64,000 nucleotides of DNA from an uncultured Clostridia bacterium (GCA_947063485.1 CAMSSU010000001.1:1-64000); one strand, 5' to 3'. Shown: positions 49,775 through 63,065, counted from the stretch's first letter. Notes: a model not told the origin generated them from the sequence alone. Translations and numbers: made by a program.

Positions 49775-50176
49775 ATGCAGGAAGTACGCATCAGTATCGA
49801 AAGCAAGCAGGCGGCCTGCGGCGAGCAGGACCATACCGAGATGAAACTGCAGGGCACGCTGCAAAAGCAGGGCGAGGCCCGGGTGATAGAATATACCGAT
49901 ATGGAGACGGGCGACGCGACCATCATCACCATGCAGAAGGGGATGGTCAGCATGCAGAAGAAGGGCACCATCGAGACGGAGTTTATCTTCGAGCAAGGGA
50001 AAAGCTGCTCGACGCTGTATAAAACGCCCTTTGGCTCTATGGACGTCACGATCTTCCCGACGCATGTGCAGGTAAAGCTGGAAGAGCACGCCGGGAAAAT
50101 CGGCCTGGAATATGTCATGAATATCGCAGGGGCGCAGGTGGTTACCCAGCTGAGCCTCTGCTATGAAGAATGTTAA
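49775..50176 (+). CDS. DUF1934 (YwiB-like) protein
   Basis: A 133-residue beta-barrel-type protein matching DUF1934, a calycin-like family that includes B. subtilis YwiB, encoded near pyrG in many Bacillota. Recognised segments: EVRISIESKQ at the start, IEYTDMETGDATIITMQKGMVSMQKKG in the middle and LEYVMNIAGAQVVTQLSLCYEE at the end. ATG at 49775 follows GGAAGGAAGGG; a longer frame upstream lacks a site. Function unknown. Confidence 0.8.
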   Translation: MQEVRISIESKQAACGEQDHTEMKLQGTLQKQGEARVIEYTDMETGDATIITMQKGMVSMQKKGTIETEFIFEQGKSCSTLYKTPFGSMDVTIFPTHVQVKLEEHAGKIGLEYVMNIAGAQVVTQLSLCYEEC

Positions 50177-50194
50177 ATAAGGGAGGAAAAGAAA

Positions 50195-52505
<2,311 letters not shown>

Positions 52506-52514
52506 AGATTTTAT

Positions 52515-52549
52515 AAAAAAGCCAGAGGCAGAGCGCCTCTGGCTTTTTT
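52515..52549. terminator. bidirectional terminator after pyrG
   Basis: GCCAGAGGC / GCCTCTGGC with A6 before and T6 after; serves pyrG and the convergent acetyltransferase. Confidence 0.93.
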
Positions 52550-52559
52550 GCGGGAAGCG

Positions 52560-52982
52560 CTAAGCCTCCCAGGCCATGAGATATTCTTTTTCGCCGGTAT
52601 CGCTGTCCAGGCATTCGCCCTGAATCTGAAACTGTTCTCTGCGGTAAAACGCGATGGCTCTGGCGTTTTTCTGATAGACGCGCAGCTCCAGCCGCTTTTT
52701 TCTGGCCTTCACATAATCCAGCAGCTGCCCGCCTATCCCCCGGGACCGCGCCTGGCCGCAGACGAAGATGCCCGCGATGTAGATGCCGTCCAGCCCGATA
52801 AACCCCTGGATTTCTCCCTGCTCTTCATAGAGATACACTTCCGCCAAGGGCAGCATCTGTTTTACCTGCTCAAAATGATCCTGCCAGTACTCCGCAGGAA
52901 TAAAATCATGCGCCTTTTGGTTGGTATCCAGCCAAATCTCGGCCACAGCGGCGAGATCTGCCGCCTGAAATGGGCGAATCAT
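52560..52982 (-). CDS. GNAT family N-acetyltransferase
   Basis: A 140-residue protein close to the RimI/YjaB type. Acceptor region IRPFQAADLAAVAEIWLDTNQKAHDFIP at the N-terminus; acetyl-CoA loop IFVCGQARSRGIGGQLLDYVKARKKRL near residues 69-95; ARAIAFYRREQFQIQGE near 101-118. ATG at 52982 is chosen over one 21 bp upstream because AAGGAGG sits 5 nt before it. It follows the flavoprotein gene by 10 bp, so the two are cotranscribed. Substrate unknown. Confidence 0.85.
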   Translation of the reverse strand: MIRPFQAADLAAVAEIWLDTNQKAHDFIPAEYWQDHFEQVKQMLPLAEVYLYEEQGEIQGFIGLDGIYIAGIFVCGQARSRGIGGQLLDYVKARKKRLELRVYQKNARAIAFYRREQFQIQGECLDSDTGEKEYLMAWEA

Positions 52983-52992
52983 GGGGCCCTCC

Positions 52993-53409
52993 TTAAAACT
53001 CATATCTTGTGCCGTGCGAGAGCAGCAGAGCGTCTGTCAGAGTGATGCAAAGAATGATGGTGTTCTGGTCGCCAAGGTCGCTATGGCCGTTGTCAATCCA
53101 TACGGCAAAGGCTTTCTTTAGCTTTTGGGCAATGGTGCTGTTTTCCTCACTGCCAAAATATCCCAGGATCCTGCCAGTTCCGTGGCCGGTGAACCACTCG
53201 CCGGCGATGGCCACAGCCGGGTTATCCCGGATTTGCCGCATCTTATTGGAGCGCGCGTGGGTGACAGCGTAAAATGCGCCGTCCTCATAATAGGCGTTGA
53301 TATACCGCACGAAGGGGATGCCGCCCTCCACCGTAGCCAGCGCAATCACCGTGTCTTTTCCAAACCGCTTGGCCATGATTTGCTCGGCCTTTTGGCACCA
53401 ATTTTTCAT
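52993..53409 (-). CDS. pyridoxamine 5'-phosphate oxidase-like FMN-binding protein
   Basis: A 138-residue split-barrel flavoprotein of the PNPOx-like family. Recognised pattern: IALATVEGGIPFVRYINAYYEDGAFYAVTHARSNKMRQIRDNPAVAIAGEWFTGHGTG (split: residues about 19-76), where FMN is bound. These small proteins reduce or bind flavin, haem or other cofactors; the role here is unknown. ATG at 53409 follows AAAGGAGA. First gene of a two-gene minus-strand operon with the acetyltransferase. Confidence 0.83.
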   Translation of the reverse strand: MKNWCQKAEQIMAKRFGKDTVIALATVEGGIPFVRYINAYYEDGAFYAVTHARSNKMRQIRDNPAVAIAGEWFTGHGTGRILGYFGSEENSTIAQKLKKAFAVWIDNGHSDLGDQNTIILCITLTDALLLSHGTRYEF

Positions 53410-53531
53410 AAAATGCTCTCCTTTGATAGCAATAAAATAGCATGGCGGCGGGGCTGGGTCAAGGCGTGCGGAAAAATGTGTATAGGAAATGGCAGGGCTG
53501 TGAATAATTGGATTATAGGCGGAAAAAGCGC

Positions 53532-53560
53532 TTGACAAAGCGATTTTGATTCTACATAAT
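53532..53560 (+). promoter_or_regulatory. promoter of rho with a 165-nt leader
   Basis: TTGACA (53532-53537), a 17-bp spacer and CATAAT (53555-53560). The remaining gap (53410-53732, 323 bp without a gene) holds this promoter and an AT-rich untranslated leader. No riboswitch is recognised in it; autoregulation of rho through its leader is known in other bacteria. Confidence 0.7.
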
Positions 53561-53732
53561 ATAAATACCAGAAATATTTTATTTTCCCATTTTTAATTTG
53601 TCGATATAGTTTGATGTTTCTCGTCCATCAGACTTTTCAAGTATAAAAAACACAATACAAACCTGGCTTTTGCATACGCGCAAAATTGCCTGCTTTTTCG
53701 TGCGGCAAAAGCTGGAAAGGAAGAGCAAGTTT

Positions 53733-55268
53733 ATGGACCTTGAATTACTCAAAAGCAAAACATTGAGCGATCTGAGAGAGATTGCCAAACTTGCCGGCGT
53801 AAAATCTGTTACGACGTATAAGAAGGGCGAGCTGCTGGAAATTCTTTTTGGGCTGGAGCAGGAGCAGCAGGCCCAAAACCCGCAGACTGCCCCGGAGCCT
53901 GCGCCTTTGGCCCCGGAGGAGGACGACCTGCCCATGGGCATCTTTGAAGAGGAAGAGCCGGGGCAGGAGGAAGAAGGGCGGCCGGAGCCAGAGCGCAGCG
54001 CACTGCACTATGAGGAGCAGGAAGGGGAAGAGACCTCTGCCAGAAGGCGGGTTGTGGAATACGTCCAGGGCAACGATGCCGTCAACGAGCTGCTGGCCAC
54101 GGGCGAATGCAAAGATGCCGAGGGCGTGCTCGAAGTGCATCAGGATGGCTATGGCTTTCTGCGCAGCAACAACTATCTGCCCGGCCGAAACGATGTGTAT
54201 GTCTCCATGGCGCAGATCCGCAAATTCAGCCTGAAAACCGGCGATAAAGTCAAGGGGAAAACCCGTCCGGCAAAGGAAGGGGAAAAACTGCTGGCCCTGC
54301 TGTATATCGAGAGCGTCAACGACGGGCCCGTCGAAGAATGCACGGGGCGCAAACCCTTTGAAGAGCTGACGCCCATCTACCCGGACCAGCGCTTTAAGCT
54401 GGAGAATATCCGGGCCTCCCGGGATATGGCCATTCGGCTGATTGACCTGGTCTCGCCCATCGGCAAGGGGCAGAGAGGGCTCATCGTCGCGCCGCCCAAG
54501 GCCGGCAAGACGATCATGCTCAAGAAAATTGCCAACAGCATCACGCGCAACTACCCGGATGTGGAGCTGATTGTGCTGCTCATCGATGAGCGGCCGGAGG
54601 AAGTGACGGATATGCAGCGCTCGATTAAGGGCGAAGTCGTCTATTCCACGTTCGACGAAAAGCCGGATAACCACACGCGGGTGGCCGAGATGGTCATCGA
54701 GCGGGCAAAGCGGCTGGTGGAGCATGGCAGGGATGTTGTCATCCTGTTAGACAGCATCACCCGGCTGGCCCGGGCGTATAACCTGACGGTGCCGCCCTCC
54801 GGGCGCACGCTTTCGGGCGGCCTGGACCCAAGCTCGCTCTATAAGCCCAAGATGTTCTTCGGCGCGGCCAGAAACATCGAAAACGGCGGCAGCCTGACGA
54901 TCATCGCAACGGCGCTGGTGGAGACGGGCAGCCGCATGGATGAGATCATCTTCGAGGAATTCAAGGGCACGGGCAATATGGAACTGCATCTGGATCGCCG
55001 GCTGTCCGAAAAGCGCATTTTCCCGGCGCTGGATCTGGCCAAATCCGGAACCAGAAGAGAGGAGCTTTTGCTCAGCAATACCGAGCGGGAAGGCATCTGG
55101 GCCATCCGCAAAGTGCTCTCCTCGGGCAATACGGCGGAGGTTACCGAGCAGCTCATCAGCATGCTTGTGCGCACGCAGACCAACGAGGAGTTCCTCATCC
55201 GCCTGCAGGAATGGCTGAATATCTGGGAGAAAGAGGGCTTTAAGCTCACCCAGGGCGGCCGCTATTAG
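53733..55268 (+). CDS. rho: transcription termination factor Rho
   Basis: A 511-residue RNA-dependent ATPase that ends transcription. A Rho N-terminal helical domain covers about 1-45 ([20 protein letters not shown]). An acidic, low-complexity insertion runs from about 48 to 105. The RNA-binding cold-shock-like domain spans about 125-205 ([28 protein letters not shown]). The RecA-like motor has Walker A APPKAGKT near 253 and Walker [17 protein letters not shown] near 332. The acidic insertion makes it longer than the approximately 420-residue E. coli protein. First gene of the rho-to-upp run. Confidence 0.97.
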   Translation: MDLELLKSKTLSDLREIAKLAGVKSVTTYKKGELLEILFGLEQEQQAQNPQTAPEPAPLAPEEDDLPMGIFEEEEPGQEEEGRPEPERSALHYEEQEGEETSARRRVVEYVQGNDAVNELLATGECKDAEGVLEVHQDGYGFLRSNNYLPGRNDVYVSMAQIRKFSLKTGDKVKGKTRPAKEGEKLLALLYIESVNDGPVEECTGRKPFEELTPIYPDQRFKLENIRASRDMAIRLIDLVSPIGKGQRGLIVAPPKAGKTIMLKKIANSITRNYPDVELIVLLIDERPEEVTDMQRSIKGEVVYSTFDEKPDNHTRVAEMVIERAKRLVEHGRDVVILLDSITRLARAYNLTVPPSGRTLSGGLDPSSLYKPKMFFGAARNIENGGSLTIIATALVETGSRMDEIIFEEFKGTGNMELHLDRRLSEKRIFPALDLAKSGTRREELLLSNTEREGIWAIRKVLSSGNTAEVTEQLISMLVRTQTNEEFLIRLQEWLNIWEKEGFKLTQGGRY

Positions 55269-55270
55269 CT

Positions 55271-55762
55271 ATGCCGGGCGCGGAATGGGAGGCTTTGCCC
55301 ATCACGGCGGAGGATGCGAGAGAATACCTTGGCTGGCAGTATGAGCCGCCTTATGATTTTTATAATATCGCGCCAAAGCTGTGGGGGCGGGAGATCAAGG
55401 CGATGCTCCAGCCTGCGCCGGGGGATTGCTATTATGCCGTGCACTGCGGCGGAAAAATGGCTGGCTGCTTTGAACTACATTGCAGGGGGAAGACTGTGGA
55501 GATTGGCGTTGCGCTTCGGCCGGATCTCACGGGAAAAGGCCATGGCCGTGCGTTTTTGGCCTGTGTGCTGGCGCAGGCGCGGCAGCTTTTCCTGCCGGAA
55601 CAGTTCGCTTTGCATGTGGCGGCATGGAACGGGCGGGCGCGGCGGCTGTATCAGGCGGCGGGCTTTCGGGAGGCTGGCCGGGAGTGCTGGCAAATCGGCG
55701 GGAGCGCCGTGGATTTTATCCGCATGGAGATGCCCGTCCAGGCTTTTTTCGAAAAAACTTGA
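55271..55762 (+). CDS. GNAT family N-acetyltransferase
   Basis: A 163-residue protein. The acetyl-CoA loop ALRPDLTGKGHGRAFLACVLAQAR lies near residues 81-104, followed by FALHVAAWNGRARRLYQAAGFREAGRE near 112-138. It starts 2 bp after rho with no separate ribosome binding site of note, so it is likely coupled to rho. Substrate unknown. Confidence 0.85.
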   Translation: MPGAEWEALPITAEDAREYLGWQYEPPYDFYNIAPKLWGREIKAMLQPAPGDCYYAVHCGGKMAGCFELHCRGKTVEIGVALRPDLTGKGHGRAFLACVLAQARQLFLPEQFALHVAAWNGRARRLYQAAGFREAGRECWQIGGSAVDFIRMEMPVQAFFEKT

Positions 55763-55769
55763 AAAAAGC

Positions 55770-55797
55770 TTGCAATATGGCGGGTTTATGATATACT
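55770..55797 (+). promoter_or_regulatory. promoter of rpmE
   Basis: TTGCAA (55770-55775), a 16-bp spacer and TATACT (55792-55797), 35 bp before rpmE. Confidence 0.7.
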
Positions 55798-55832
55798 AAT
55801 AACTGCGACTTTATAGAGAAGGGGTGAGTTCT

Positions 55833-56033
55833 GTGAAACCTAATATACATCCGAATTACGGAGAGTGTGTTGTGAAATGTGCTTGCGGGGAAACCTTCGT
55901 AACAGGTTCTGTTAAAAAAGAGATGAAAGTGGACGTTTGCTCCAAGTGCCATCCGTTCTTTACAGGCAAGCAGAAGCTGGTCGATACCGGCGGACGTGTG
56001 GATCGTTTCAAAAAGAAATACGGTCTCAAATAG
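55833..56033 (+). CDS. rpmE: 50S ribosomal protein L31 (zinc-binding type)
   Basis: A 66-residue large-subunit protein. It keeps the zinc-ligand cysteines (CACGE and CSKC), so it is the C+ form, which other bacteria replace under zinc shortage. GTG at 55833 (start [12 protein letters not shown]) is chosen over GTG at 55824 because AAGGGG lies 8 nt upstream and it matches the family start. Own promoter and terminator. Confidence 0.96.
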   Translation: MKPNIHPNYGECVVKCACGETFVTGSVKKEMKVDVCSKCHPFFTGKQKLVDTGGRVDRFKKKYGLK

Positions 56034-56045
56034 TTTACGAAAAAT

Positions 56046-56072
56046 ACAGAGCGGGCTTCGCTCTGTTTTTTT
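56046..56072 (+). terminator. terminator after rpmE
   Basis: ACAGAGCG / CGCTCTGT with a 5-nt loop and T7 tail. Confidence 0.92.
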
Positions 56073-56118
56073 GTAGGCTGTTTCGAGAGTTTTAGAAGGG
56101 CTGAGCCGGAGAATTTTT

Positions 56119-57120
56119 ATGAACAAACAAGCAAAGAGAAGCACGGTGGGCGGCCAGGGCGTTCTGGGCGGCGTGATGATGCGCTCCCCCAAAAAGGCGG
56201 CGCTGGCCGTGCGCAAACAAGATGGCGCTATCGCCGTAAAAACGTGGGAAGTGGAGCAGAAGAAGAGCTGGTTTGCCCGGCTGCCCGTGGTGCGCGGGGT
56301 CATCAATTTTGTCGATATGCTCTTTACGGGTGTGGGCGTGCTGATGGATGCGGCCAAAATGAGCGAAGAGGGAACCGAAGAGTTCGAACCCAGCAGGTTT
56401 GAGAAGTTTGTGGCCGGAAAACTGGGCAAAAAGGCGGAGGACGTCATGATGTTTTTTGCCGTGGCCATCGCGCTGGTGCTGGCGGTTCTGCTCTTCTTCA
56501 TGCTGCCCACGTTCCTAACCAGCCTGCTGAGGGGCGCCATCCAAAGCCCGCTTTTGCTCAACTTGGCGGATGGGCTCATCCGCATCGCCATCCTCATCTT
56601 ATATATGCTGAGCTGTACGCTGATGAAAGATATCAAGGATGTTTTCCGTTATCACGGCGCCGAGCACAAGACCATCTCCTGCTATGAAGCCGGGGAGGAG
56701 CTGACGGTGGAAAACGTGCGCAAATACCGCACACTGCACCCGCGCTGCGGCACCAGCTATCTGCTGCTGGTTATGCTGGTGACGGTGCTGGTCTATTCCT
56801 TCTTCGGGTGGAGCGACAACCTGCTGCTGCGCCTGGGATTGCGGCTGCTCATGCTGCCCGTCATCGCGGGGGTGGCATATGAGGTGCTCAAACTGCTGGC
56901 CATGAGCGACTGCATTCTCGTGCGCGCCCTGCGCTGGCCGGGGATGCAGCTTCAGCGGCTGACGACGGCCGAGCCCACGGACGAGATGATCGAGATTGGC
57001 ATTCTGGCCTTTGAGATGGCGCTGGAGGAAAAGAGCCCAGAGGAGCTCGCCGCGCTGAGGGAGCAGTTTTCGCATAAAAAGGAGCAGGAAACCGGGAGCC
57101 AGGAGGCAGGGCAGGCATGA
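56119..57120 (+). CDS. yqhQ: DUF1385 (YqhQ-like) membrane protein
   Basis: A 333-residue protein of the DUF1385 family. It opens with GGQGVLGGVMMRSPKKAALAVRK, the family start. Three to four hydrophobic segments lie between about 110 and 260, including FRYHGAEHKTISCYEAGEELTVENVRKYRTLHPRCGTSYLL, which carries conserved His, Glu and Cys residues. The C-terminus is acidic and charged. The function is unknown; genes of this family often precede prmC and prfA, as here. Confidence 0.88.
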   Translation: MNKQAKRSTVGGQGVLGGVMMRSPKKAALAVRKQDGAIAVKTWEVEQKKSWFARLPVVRGVINFVDMLFTGVGVLMDAAKMSEEGTEEFEPSRFEKFVAGKLGKKAEDVMMFFAVAIALVLAVLLFFMLPTFLTSLLRGAIQSPLLLNLADGLIRIAILILYMLSCTLMKDIKDVFRYHGAEHKTISCYEAGEELTVENVRKYRTLHPRCGTSYLLLVMLVTVLVYSFFGWSDNLLLRLGLRLLMLPVIAGVAYEVLKLLAMSDCILVRALRWPGMQLQRLTTAEPTDEMIEIGILAFEMALEEKSPEELAALREQFSHKKEQETGSQEAGQA

Positions 57121-57962
57121 ACCGTCTGCAAGCCTATCGGCAGCTTAGGCAGGAACTGGCGCATCTGGGGCCGGGCGAGGCGGAGGCCGAAGCCAGGGAA
57201 GCGCTGGAAGTGCTTTGCAAAGTCTCCGCGCAGGATTTGCTGCTGGAGCCGGGCCGGGAACTGCCCGAAGAGCAGGCGCTGGCCTTGCAGGAGCTGGCCT
57301 GCCGCAGAAAGGCCGGGGAGCCCTTGGCCTATCTGCTGGGAAGCCGGGCGTTTTACGGGATGCGCTTTGCCGTTTCCCGGGCTGTGCTCATCCCCCGGCA
57401 GGAGACAGAGCTGCTGGCCCAGCGCTGTATCCAAATCATTCAGAGGAAGAACCTGAAAACCGCGCTGGATCTCTGCACGGGCAGCGGGTGCATCGCCGTT
57501 TGCCTGGCAAAGTATACGGCGGCGGCCGTCTCCGCTTCGGATATCAGCCCGGATGCGCTGGCGGTTGCCCGGGGCAACGCGGAAAAACTGGGCGCGAACG
57601 TGCATTTTTTTGCGTCGGATTTGCTGGAAAAAGCGCAGGGGCCGTATGATCTCATCGTCAGCAATCCACCCTATATCTCGGATGCGGAATACGCCGCCAT
57701 CGACGCGGGCGTGCGGGAGCAGGAGCCGGCATTGGCGCTGCGCGGCGGGGCGGACGGCCTTGCGTTTTACCGGCGCATCGCGGCGCAGGCCCCGAGGCAC
57801 CTGGCAAAAGGCGGGCAGCTGGCGCTGGAAATCGGCTATGAGCAGGGGAAGGCAGTTTGCCGCTTGCTTGCAGAACAAGGCTTTGATAAAATAGAGCTGG
57901 CCAAAGATTATGCCGGGCTGGATCGGATGGTCTTTGCAGAGTGGAATTTAGCTTGGGAGTAG
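57117..57962 (+). CDS. prmC: peptide chain release factor N5-glutamine methyltransferase
   Basis: Methylates the Gln of the GGQ motif of release factors. The 281-residue protein has an N-terminal helical domain (about 1-75), the SAM loop LDLCTGSGCIAV near residues 117-128 and the catalytic NPPYI near 182-186. It overlaps yqhQ by 4 bp (ATGA). Its substrate gene prfA follows after 6 bp. Confidence 0.95.
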   Translation: MNRLQAYRQLRQELAHLGPGEAEAEAREALEVLCKVSAQDLLLEPGRELPEEQALALQELACRRKAGEPLAYLLGSRAFYGMRFAVSRAVLIPRQETELLAQRCIQIIQRKNLKTALDLCTGSGCIAVCLAKYTAAAVSASDISPDALAVARGNAEKLGANVHFFASDLLEKAQGPYDLIVSNPPYISDAEYAAIDAGVREQEPALALRGGADGLAFYRRIAAQAPRHLAKGGQLALEIGYEQGKAVCRLLAEQGFDKIELAKDYAGLDRMVFAEWNLAWE

Positions 57963-57968
57963 AAATAG

Positions 57969-59036
57969 ATGTTTGAAAAACTGGAATCCATTAAAAAAAG
58001 ATATGAAGAGCTTTCGGCGGAGATCTCCAAAAGCGAGGTCATCGCCAATCAGGAGCTTTGGCGCAAGCTGATGAAGGAGCACGCAGACCTGGAGGAGATC
58101 GTCTCGGCCTACGAGGCCTATCTCTCCATGCAGGAGGAACTGCCCGAACTGCGGGAGATGCTCAAAACCGCAGACGACGCCGAGCTGCGCGAGATGGCCC
58201 AGGAGGAGATCGCCTCCCTGGAAGAGAAGATGCAGAAAGCCGAGGAGGAGCTGAAATTCCTGCTCATCCCCAAAGACCCGAACGACGGCAAAAACGTCAT
58301 TCTGGAGATTCGCGCGGGCACGGGCGGCGACGAGGCCTCGCTGTTCGGCGCAGATCTGCTGCGCATGTATACCCGCTATGCCGAGCGGCATGGCATGAAG
58401 ATGGAGACGCTCTCCTCGAATATGACCGAGCTTGGGGGCGTCAAGGAGATGGTCGTGCTCATTTCGGGCAAAAACGCGTTTTCCCGCCTGAAATATGAGA
58501 GCGGCGTGCACCGGGTGCAGCGCGTTCCCGAGACGGAATCCGGCGGCCGCATCCATACTTCCGCGGCGACGGTGGCCGTGCTGCCCGAGGCGGAGGAAGT
58601 GGACGTGAAAATAAACCCGGGAGACCTGCGCATTGATATTTACCGCGCTGGCGGCCATGGCGGCCAGGGCGTCAACACGACGGACTCGGCCATCCGCATC
58701 ACGCACCTGCCCACCGGCCTGGTGGTAACCTGCCAGGACGAGCGCTCCCAGCTGAAAAACAAGGAGCGGGCCATGAAGGTGCTCATGAGCAAGCTCTACG
58801 ATAACGCGCTGACCGAGGCGGCCAGCGAGCAGGCGGAGAACCGGCGGAGCATGGTGGGCAGCGGAGACCGCAGCGAGCGCATCCGCACGTATAACTTCCC
58901 CCAGGGCAGAGTGACGGATCACCGCATCGGCCTCACGCTCTATAAGCTGGATGCGTTTATCGACGGCGATATGGATGAGATCATCGATGCGCTGATTCTG
59001 GATGCCAAGGAAAAGAGCCTTTCCCAGGTGGAATAA
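57969..59036 (+). CDS. prfA: peptide chain release factor 1
   Basis: A 355-residue factor that releases the peptide at UAA and UAG. The GGQ motif lies in [21 protein letters not shown] near residues 222-242, a variant in which the residue after GGQ is Gly, not the His common in proteobacteria. The RNFPQ-like segment ([14 protein letters not shown]) near 303-316 is intact. It follows prmC and overlaps ywlC by 1 bp. Confidence 0.97.
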   Translation: MFEKLESIKKRYEELSAEISKSEVIANQELWRKLMKEHADLEEIVSAYEAYLSMQEELPELREMLKTADDAELREMAQEEIASLEEKMQKAEEELKFLLIPKDPNDGKNVILEIRAGTGGDEASLFGADLLRMYTRYAERHGMKMETLSSNMTELGGVKEMVVLISGKNAFSRLKYESGVHRVQRVPETESGGRIHTSAATVAVLPEAEEVDVKINPGDLRIDIYRAGGHGGQGVNTTDSAIRITHLPTGLVVTCQDERSQLKNKERAMKVLMSKLYDNALTEAASEQAENRRSMVGSGDRSERIRTYNFPQGRVTDHRIGLTLYKLDAFIDGDMDEIIDALILDAKEKSLSQVE

Positions 59037-60076
59037 TGCAGACGAGAGTGTTTGATTTGCGCCGGGAATACGAGCAGGGGCTCTCTGCCGCGGCGCAGGA
59101 GATTGCCCGGGGCGGCCTGGTGATTTTCCCGACCGAGACGGTCTACGGCATTGGCGCCGATGCGCAGAATGTGCAGGCCGTCCGGCAGATTTTCGCCGTC
59201 AAGGGCCGGCCCATGGATAACCCGCTCATCGCGCATGTTTGCGAAATGAGCCAGGTCTATGCGGCGGCTGAGCTTTCGCCGCTGGCGGAAAAACTGCTGA
59301 ATGCCTTTTGGCCGGGGCCCTTTACCGCGGTGCTGAAAAGCCGGGGGCTGCTGCCGGCTGAGGTTTCGGCGGGGCTGCCCACCGTGGCCCTGCGCATGCC
59401 CGGCGATCCAGTGGCCCGGGAGCTCATCCGCCGCAGCGGCAAGCTGATTGCCGCGCCCAGCGCGAATCTTTCGGGCAAGCCCAGCGGGACGACTGCGGCC
59501 GACGTCGCCGCGGATTTCGACGGCCTGGTTCCCGTCATCCTGGATGGCGGGCCGGCGGCGGTGGGGCTGGAATCCACCGTCTGCGATCTGACGGGGGAAA
59601 TCCCCGTCATCCTGCGGCCAGGCGGCATCACGGCAGAGATGATCTGCCGGGAATGCGGAAAAGTGGAGATTGCCCACGCCGTTCTGCATGGCCTCTCGAA
59701 GGGAGAGGCGGCGGCTTCCCCCGGCATGAAATATAAGCACTATGCGCCCAGCGCGAAAGTGTACGTTGTGAAGGCGAAGGAAGAATCTGCCCTTGCAAAA
59801 GGCGTCCGAGCCTTGTATGATAAGAAGGGGCAGGAAGGCAAAAAAGTCGAGATTTTCTGCCTGGATGCCCATGCCCCTGCCTATGGGGAAAGAAATATCT
59901 GCCGGCTGGGCAGAAACCTGGAAGAGCTGGCGCAAAATCTTTTCGCCGCTTTGCGCCGGGCGGATAGCCGGGGCGTGGAAATTATCCTGTTCGAGGATGT
60001 GGGCGAGGCAGGCATGGGGCTTGCCGTGAGCAACCGCATCATCCGTGCGGCGGGGTTTGATATTTTAGAAGTATGA
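59036..60076 (+). CDS. ywlC: L-threonylcarbamoyladenylate synthase (YwlC/Sua5)
   Basis: Makes threonylcarbamoyl-AMP for t6A37 modification of tRNAs reading ANN codons. The 346-residue protein has the YrdC domain (about 10-200: GLVIFPTETVYGIGADA, KGRPMDNPLIAHV, PSANLSGKPSGT) and the Sua5 C-terminal domain (about 230-345), joined by ASPGMKYKHYAPSAKV. It belongs to the longer Sua5 class, as in B. subtilis. Overlaps prfA and the next gene. Confidence 0.95.
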   Translation: MQTRVFDLRREYEQGLSAAAQEIARGGLVIFPTETVYGIGADAQNVQAVRQIFAVKGRPMDNPLIAHVCEMSQVYAAAELSPLAEKLLNAFWPGPFTAVLKSRGLLPAEVSAGLPTVALRMPGDPVARELIRRSGKLIAAPSANLSGKPSGTTAADVAADFDGLVPVILDGGPAAVGLESTVCDLTGEIPVILRPGGITAEMICRECGKVEIAHAVLHGLSKGEAAASPGMKYKHYAPSAKVYVVKAKEESALAKGVRALYDKKGQEGKKVEIFCLDAHAPAYGERNICRLGRNLEELAQNLFAALRRADSRGVEIILFEDVGEAGMGLAVSNRIIRAAGFDILEV

Positions 60077-60522
60077 AAAAAGTTTTATTCGTCTGCACGG
60101 GCAACACTTGCCGCAGCCCGATGGCAGAGGCAATTTTCAACGCGCTGGCAGAGCGCGGGGCGGTGCCGGCCCGGGCGGAATCTGCGGGGCTCTATGCCCT
60201 GCCCCAAAGCCCGGCTTCGGGCGAGATGCGCGTTGTGGCAAAGCAAATGGGGCTGAGCCTGGAGGAACACAGAGCGCGCCCGCTGAGCCGGAAAATGCTG
60301 GAAGAGGCGAGCCTGGTGCTGTGCATGACGCAGGGGCAGGCCGAGCAGCTTGGGCGCATTTGCCCGGAGCAGCAGGGCAAAATCTGGGCGCTTCGGCGCT
60401 GTGCCGGAGGAGAGGGAGACGTTTCGGATCCCTTTGGCGGCAGTTTGGAAGTCTATCAGAGGTGCGCAGAGGAATTGGAACCGCTCTGCGCGGCCATCTT
60501 AAAGAAAATAGCAGATTCATAA
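60073..60522 (+). CDS. ywlE: low-molecular-weight protein phosphatase, YwlE-type (protein-arginine phosphatase)
   Basis: A 149-residue phosphatase. The catalytic loop reads CTGNTCRSPMAEA with nucleophile Cys8 and Arg14. The general acid lies in SDPFGG near residue 117. At the position where tyrosine phosphatases usually have Ile (GNICR), this protein has Thr (GNTCR); in B. subtilis YwlE that Thr makes the enzyme specific for phospho-arginine, the mark set by McsB. No mcsB is in this window. It overlaps ywlC by 4 bp and precedes rpiB. Confidence 0.9.
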   Translation: MKKVLFVCTGNTCRSPMAEAIFNALAERGAVPARAESAGLYALPQSPASGEMRVVAKQMGLSLEEHRARPLSRKMLEEASLVLCMTQGQAEQLGRICPEQQGKIWALRRCAGGEGDVSDPFGGSLEVYQRCAEELEPLCAAILKKIADS

Positions 60523-60536
60523 CAGGAGGTTTTGAT

Positions 60537-61001
60537 ATGAAATTAGTCATTGGCGCGGATCACGGCGGCGTTGAGCTCAAGGCAGAGATCCGCAAATATC
60601 TGGAAGCACAGGGATATGAATATCACGATGTCGGCACATTCACCAGCGAAGCGGTGGATTACCCGGATATCGGCCAGGCCGCAGCGGAGTATATCGCGCA
60701 GGGCAAGGCCGATCTTGGCATCATCATCTGCGGGACGGGCATCGGCATCTCCATCTCGGCCAACAAAGTGCCGGGTATCCGCTGTGCACTGGTTTCGGAT
60801 GTATTCAGCGCAAAGCGCACCCGGGAGCATAACAACGCCAACATGATGGCGCTGGGCGCCCGCGTCATCGGGCCCGGCCTGGCCATCGAGCTGGTGGATG
60901 CTTTCCTGCATACGGATTTTCTGAAGGAGGAAGCGCGCCACGTCAAGCGCGTAGAGAAAATCTCGGCTATCGAGAGAAAATATTCCCGGGAGGAAAAATA
61001 A
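60537..61001 (+). CDS. rpiB: ribose-5-phosphate isomerase B
   Basis: Interconverts ribose 5-phosphate and ribulose 5-phosphate in the pentose phosphate pathway. The 154-residue protein opens [14 protein letters not shown] and has the active-site run [22 protein letters not shown] near residues 66-87. ATG at 60537 follows CAGGAGG. Matches B. subtilis YwlF position near upp. Confidence 0.95.
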   Translation: MKLVIGADHGGVELKAEIRKYLEAQGYEYHDVGTFTSEAVDYPDIGQAAAEYIAQGKADLGIIICGTGIGISISANKVPGIRCALVSDVFSAKRTREHNNANMMALGARVIGPGLAIELVDAFLHTDFLKEEARHVKRVEKISAIERKYSREEK

Positions 61002-61003
61002 CA

Positions 61004-61633
61004 ATGGGGAAAGTTGTCGTCGTCGATCATCCCATGATCCAGCATAAACTCTCGTTTATGCGCTCGAAAGAGGCGGACGTGAAGGAGTTCCGCGAAATGC
61101 TGGAGGAGATCTCCATGCTCATGGGCTATGAAGTGCTGCGGGATATGCCGCTGGAGGACAAGGAAATTGAGACGCCCATCTGTCGGATGACGGCCAAAGT
61201 CCTTGCCGGGCGGGCGCCGGCCATCGTGCCCATTCTGCGGGCGGGCCTTGGCATGGTGAGCGGGATTTGGAAGCTGATTCCCTCGGCCAAAGTCGGCCAT
61301 ATCGGCCTGTACCGCGATCCCGAGACGACAAAACCCGTCGAATACTACTGCAAGCTGCCCTCGGAAATTGCCGAGCGGGAGGTCATCTTGGTAGACCCGA
61401 TGCTGGCCACGGGCGGTAGCGGCGCGGATGCCATCACCATGCTGAGAGAGCATGGCGCAAAGAAGATCCGGTTCATGTGCCTGATCGCGGCGCCGGAGGG
61501 CATCGAAGTGGTGCAGAAGGCGCATCCGGATGTGGATATCTACGTCGCGGCCATCGATGAGCGGCTGAACGAGCACGCCTATATCGTCCCCGGCCTGGGC
61601 GACGCGGGCGACCGCATCTTCGGAACGCTGTAG
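61004..61633 (+). CDS. upp: uracil phosphoribosyltransferase
   Basis: Salvages uracil to UMP using PRPP. The 209-residue protein carries the PRPP loop [14 protein letters not shown] near residues 131-144 and the uracil-binding end [16 protein letters not shown]. It starts 2 bp after rpiB and is the last gene of the run. A strong terminator follows. Confidence 0.97.
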   Translation: MGKVVVVDHPMIQHKLSFMRSKEADVKEFREMLEEISMLMGYEVLRDMPLEDKEIETPICRMTAKVLAGRAPAIVPILRAGLGMVSGIWKLIPSAKVGHIGLYRDPETTKPVEYYCKLPSEIAEREVILVDPMLATGGSGADAITMLREHGAKKIRFMCLIAAPEGIEVVQKAHPDVDIYVAAIDERLNEHAYIVPGLGDAGDRIFGTL

Positions 61634-61640
61634 CATTTGC

Positions 61641-61670
61641 AAAAGAGAAGGGGCTCCCTTCTCTTTTTTT
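61641..61670 (+). terminator. terminator after upp
   Basis: AAAAGAGAAGGG / CCCTTCTCTTTT with a GCT loop and long T tail. Confidence 0.93.
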
Positions 61671-61691
61671 GCGGGGCGCGCGGCGCCTTTG

Positions 61692-61720
61692 TTGACGAAC
61701 GCGCGGCTTCTTGGTATGAT
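61692..61720 (+). promoter_or_regulatory. promoter of purA
   Basis: TTGACG (61692-61697), a 17-bp spacer and TATGAT (61715-61720), 47 bp before purA. The gap is too short for a purine riboswitch. Confidence 0.75.
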
Positions 61721-61749
61721 AAGAACGGTGTGAAAACGAAAGACTCTAA

Positions 61750-63051
<1,302 letters not shown>

Positions 63052-63065
63052 CAATTGCATTTTGG

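Noticed and set aside
58641..58700. Unusual GGQ context in release factor 1 (Gly after GGQ)
   Set aside because: GGQ itself is intact, and RF1 variants with other residues after GGQ occur in other bacteria, so this was not treated as a defect.
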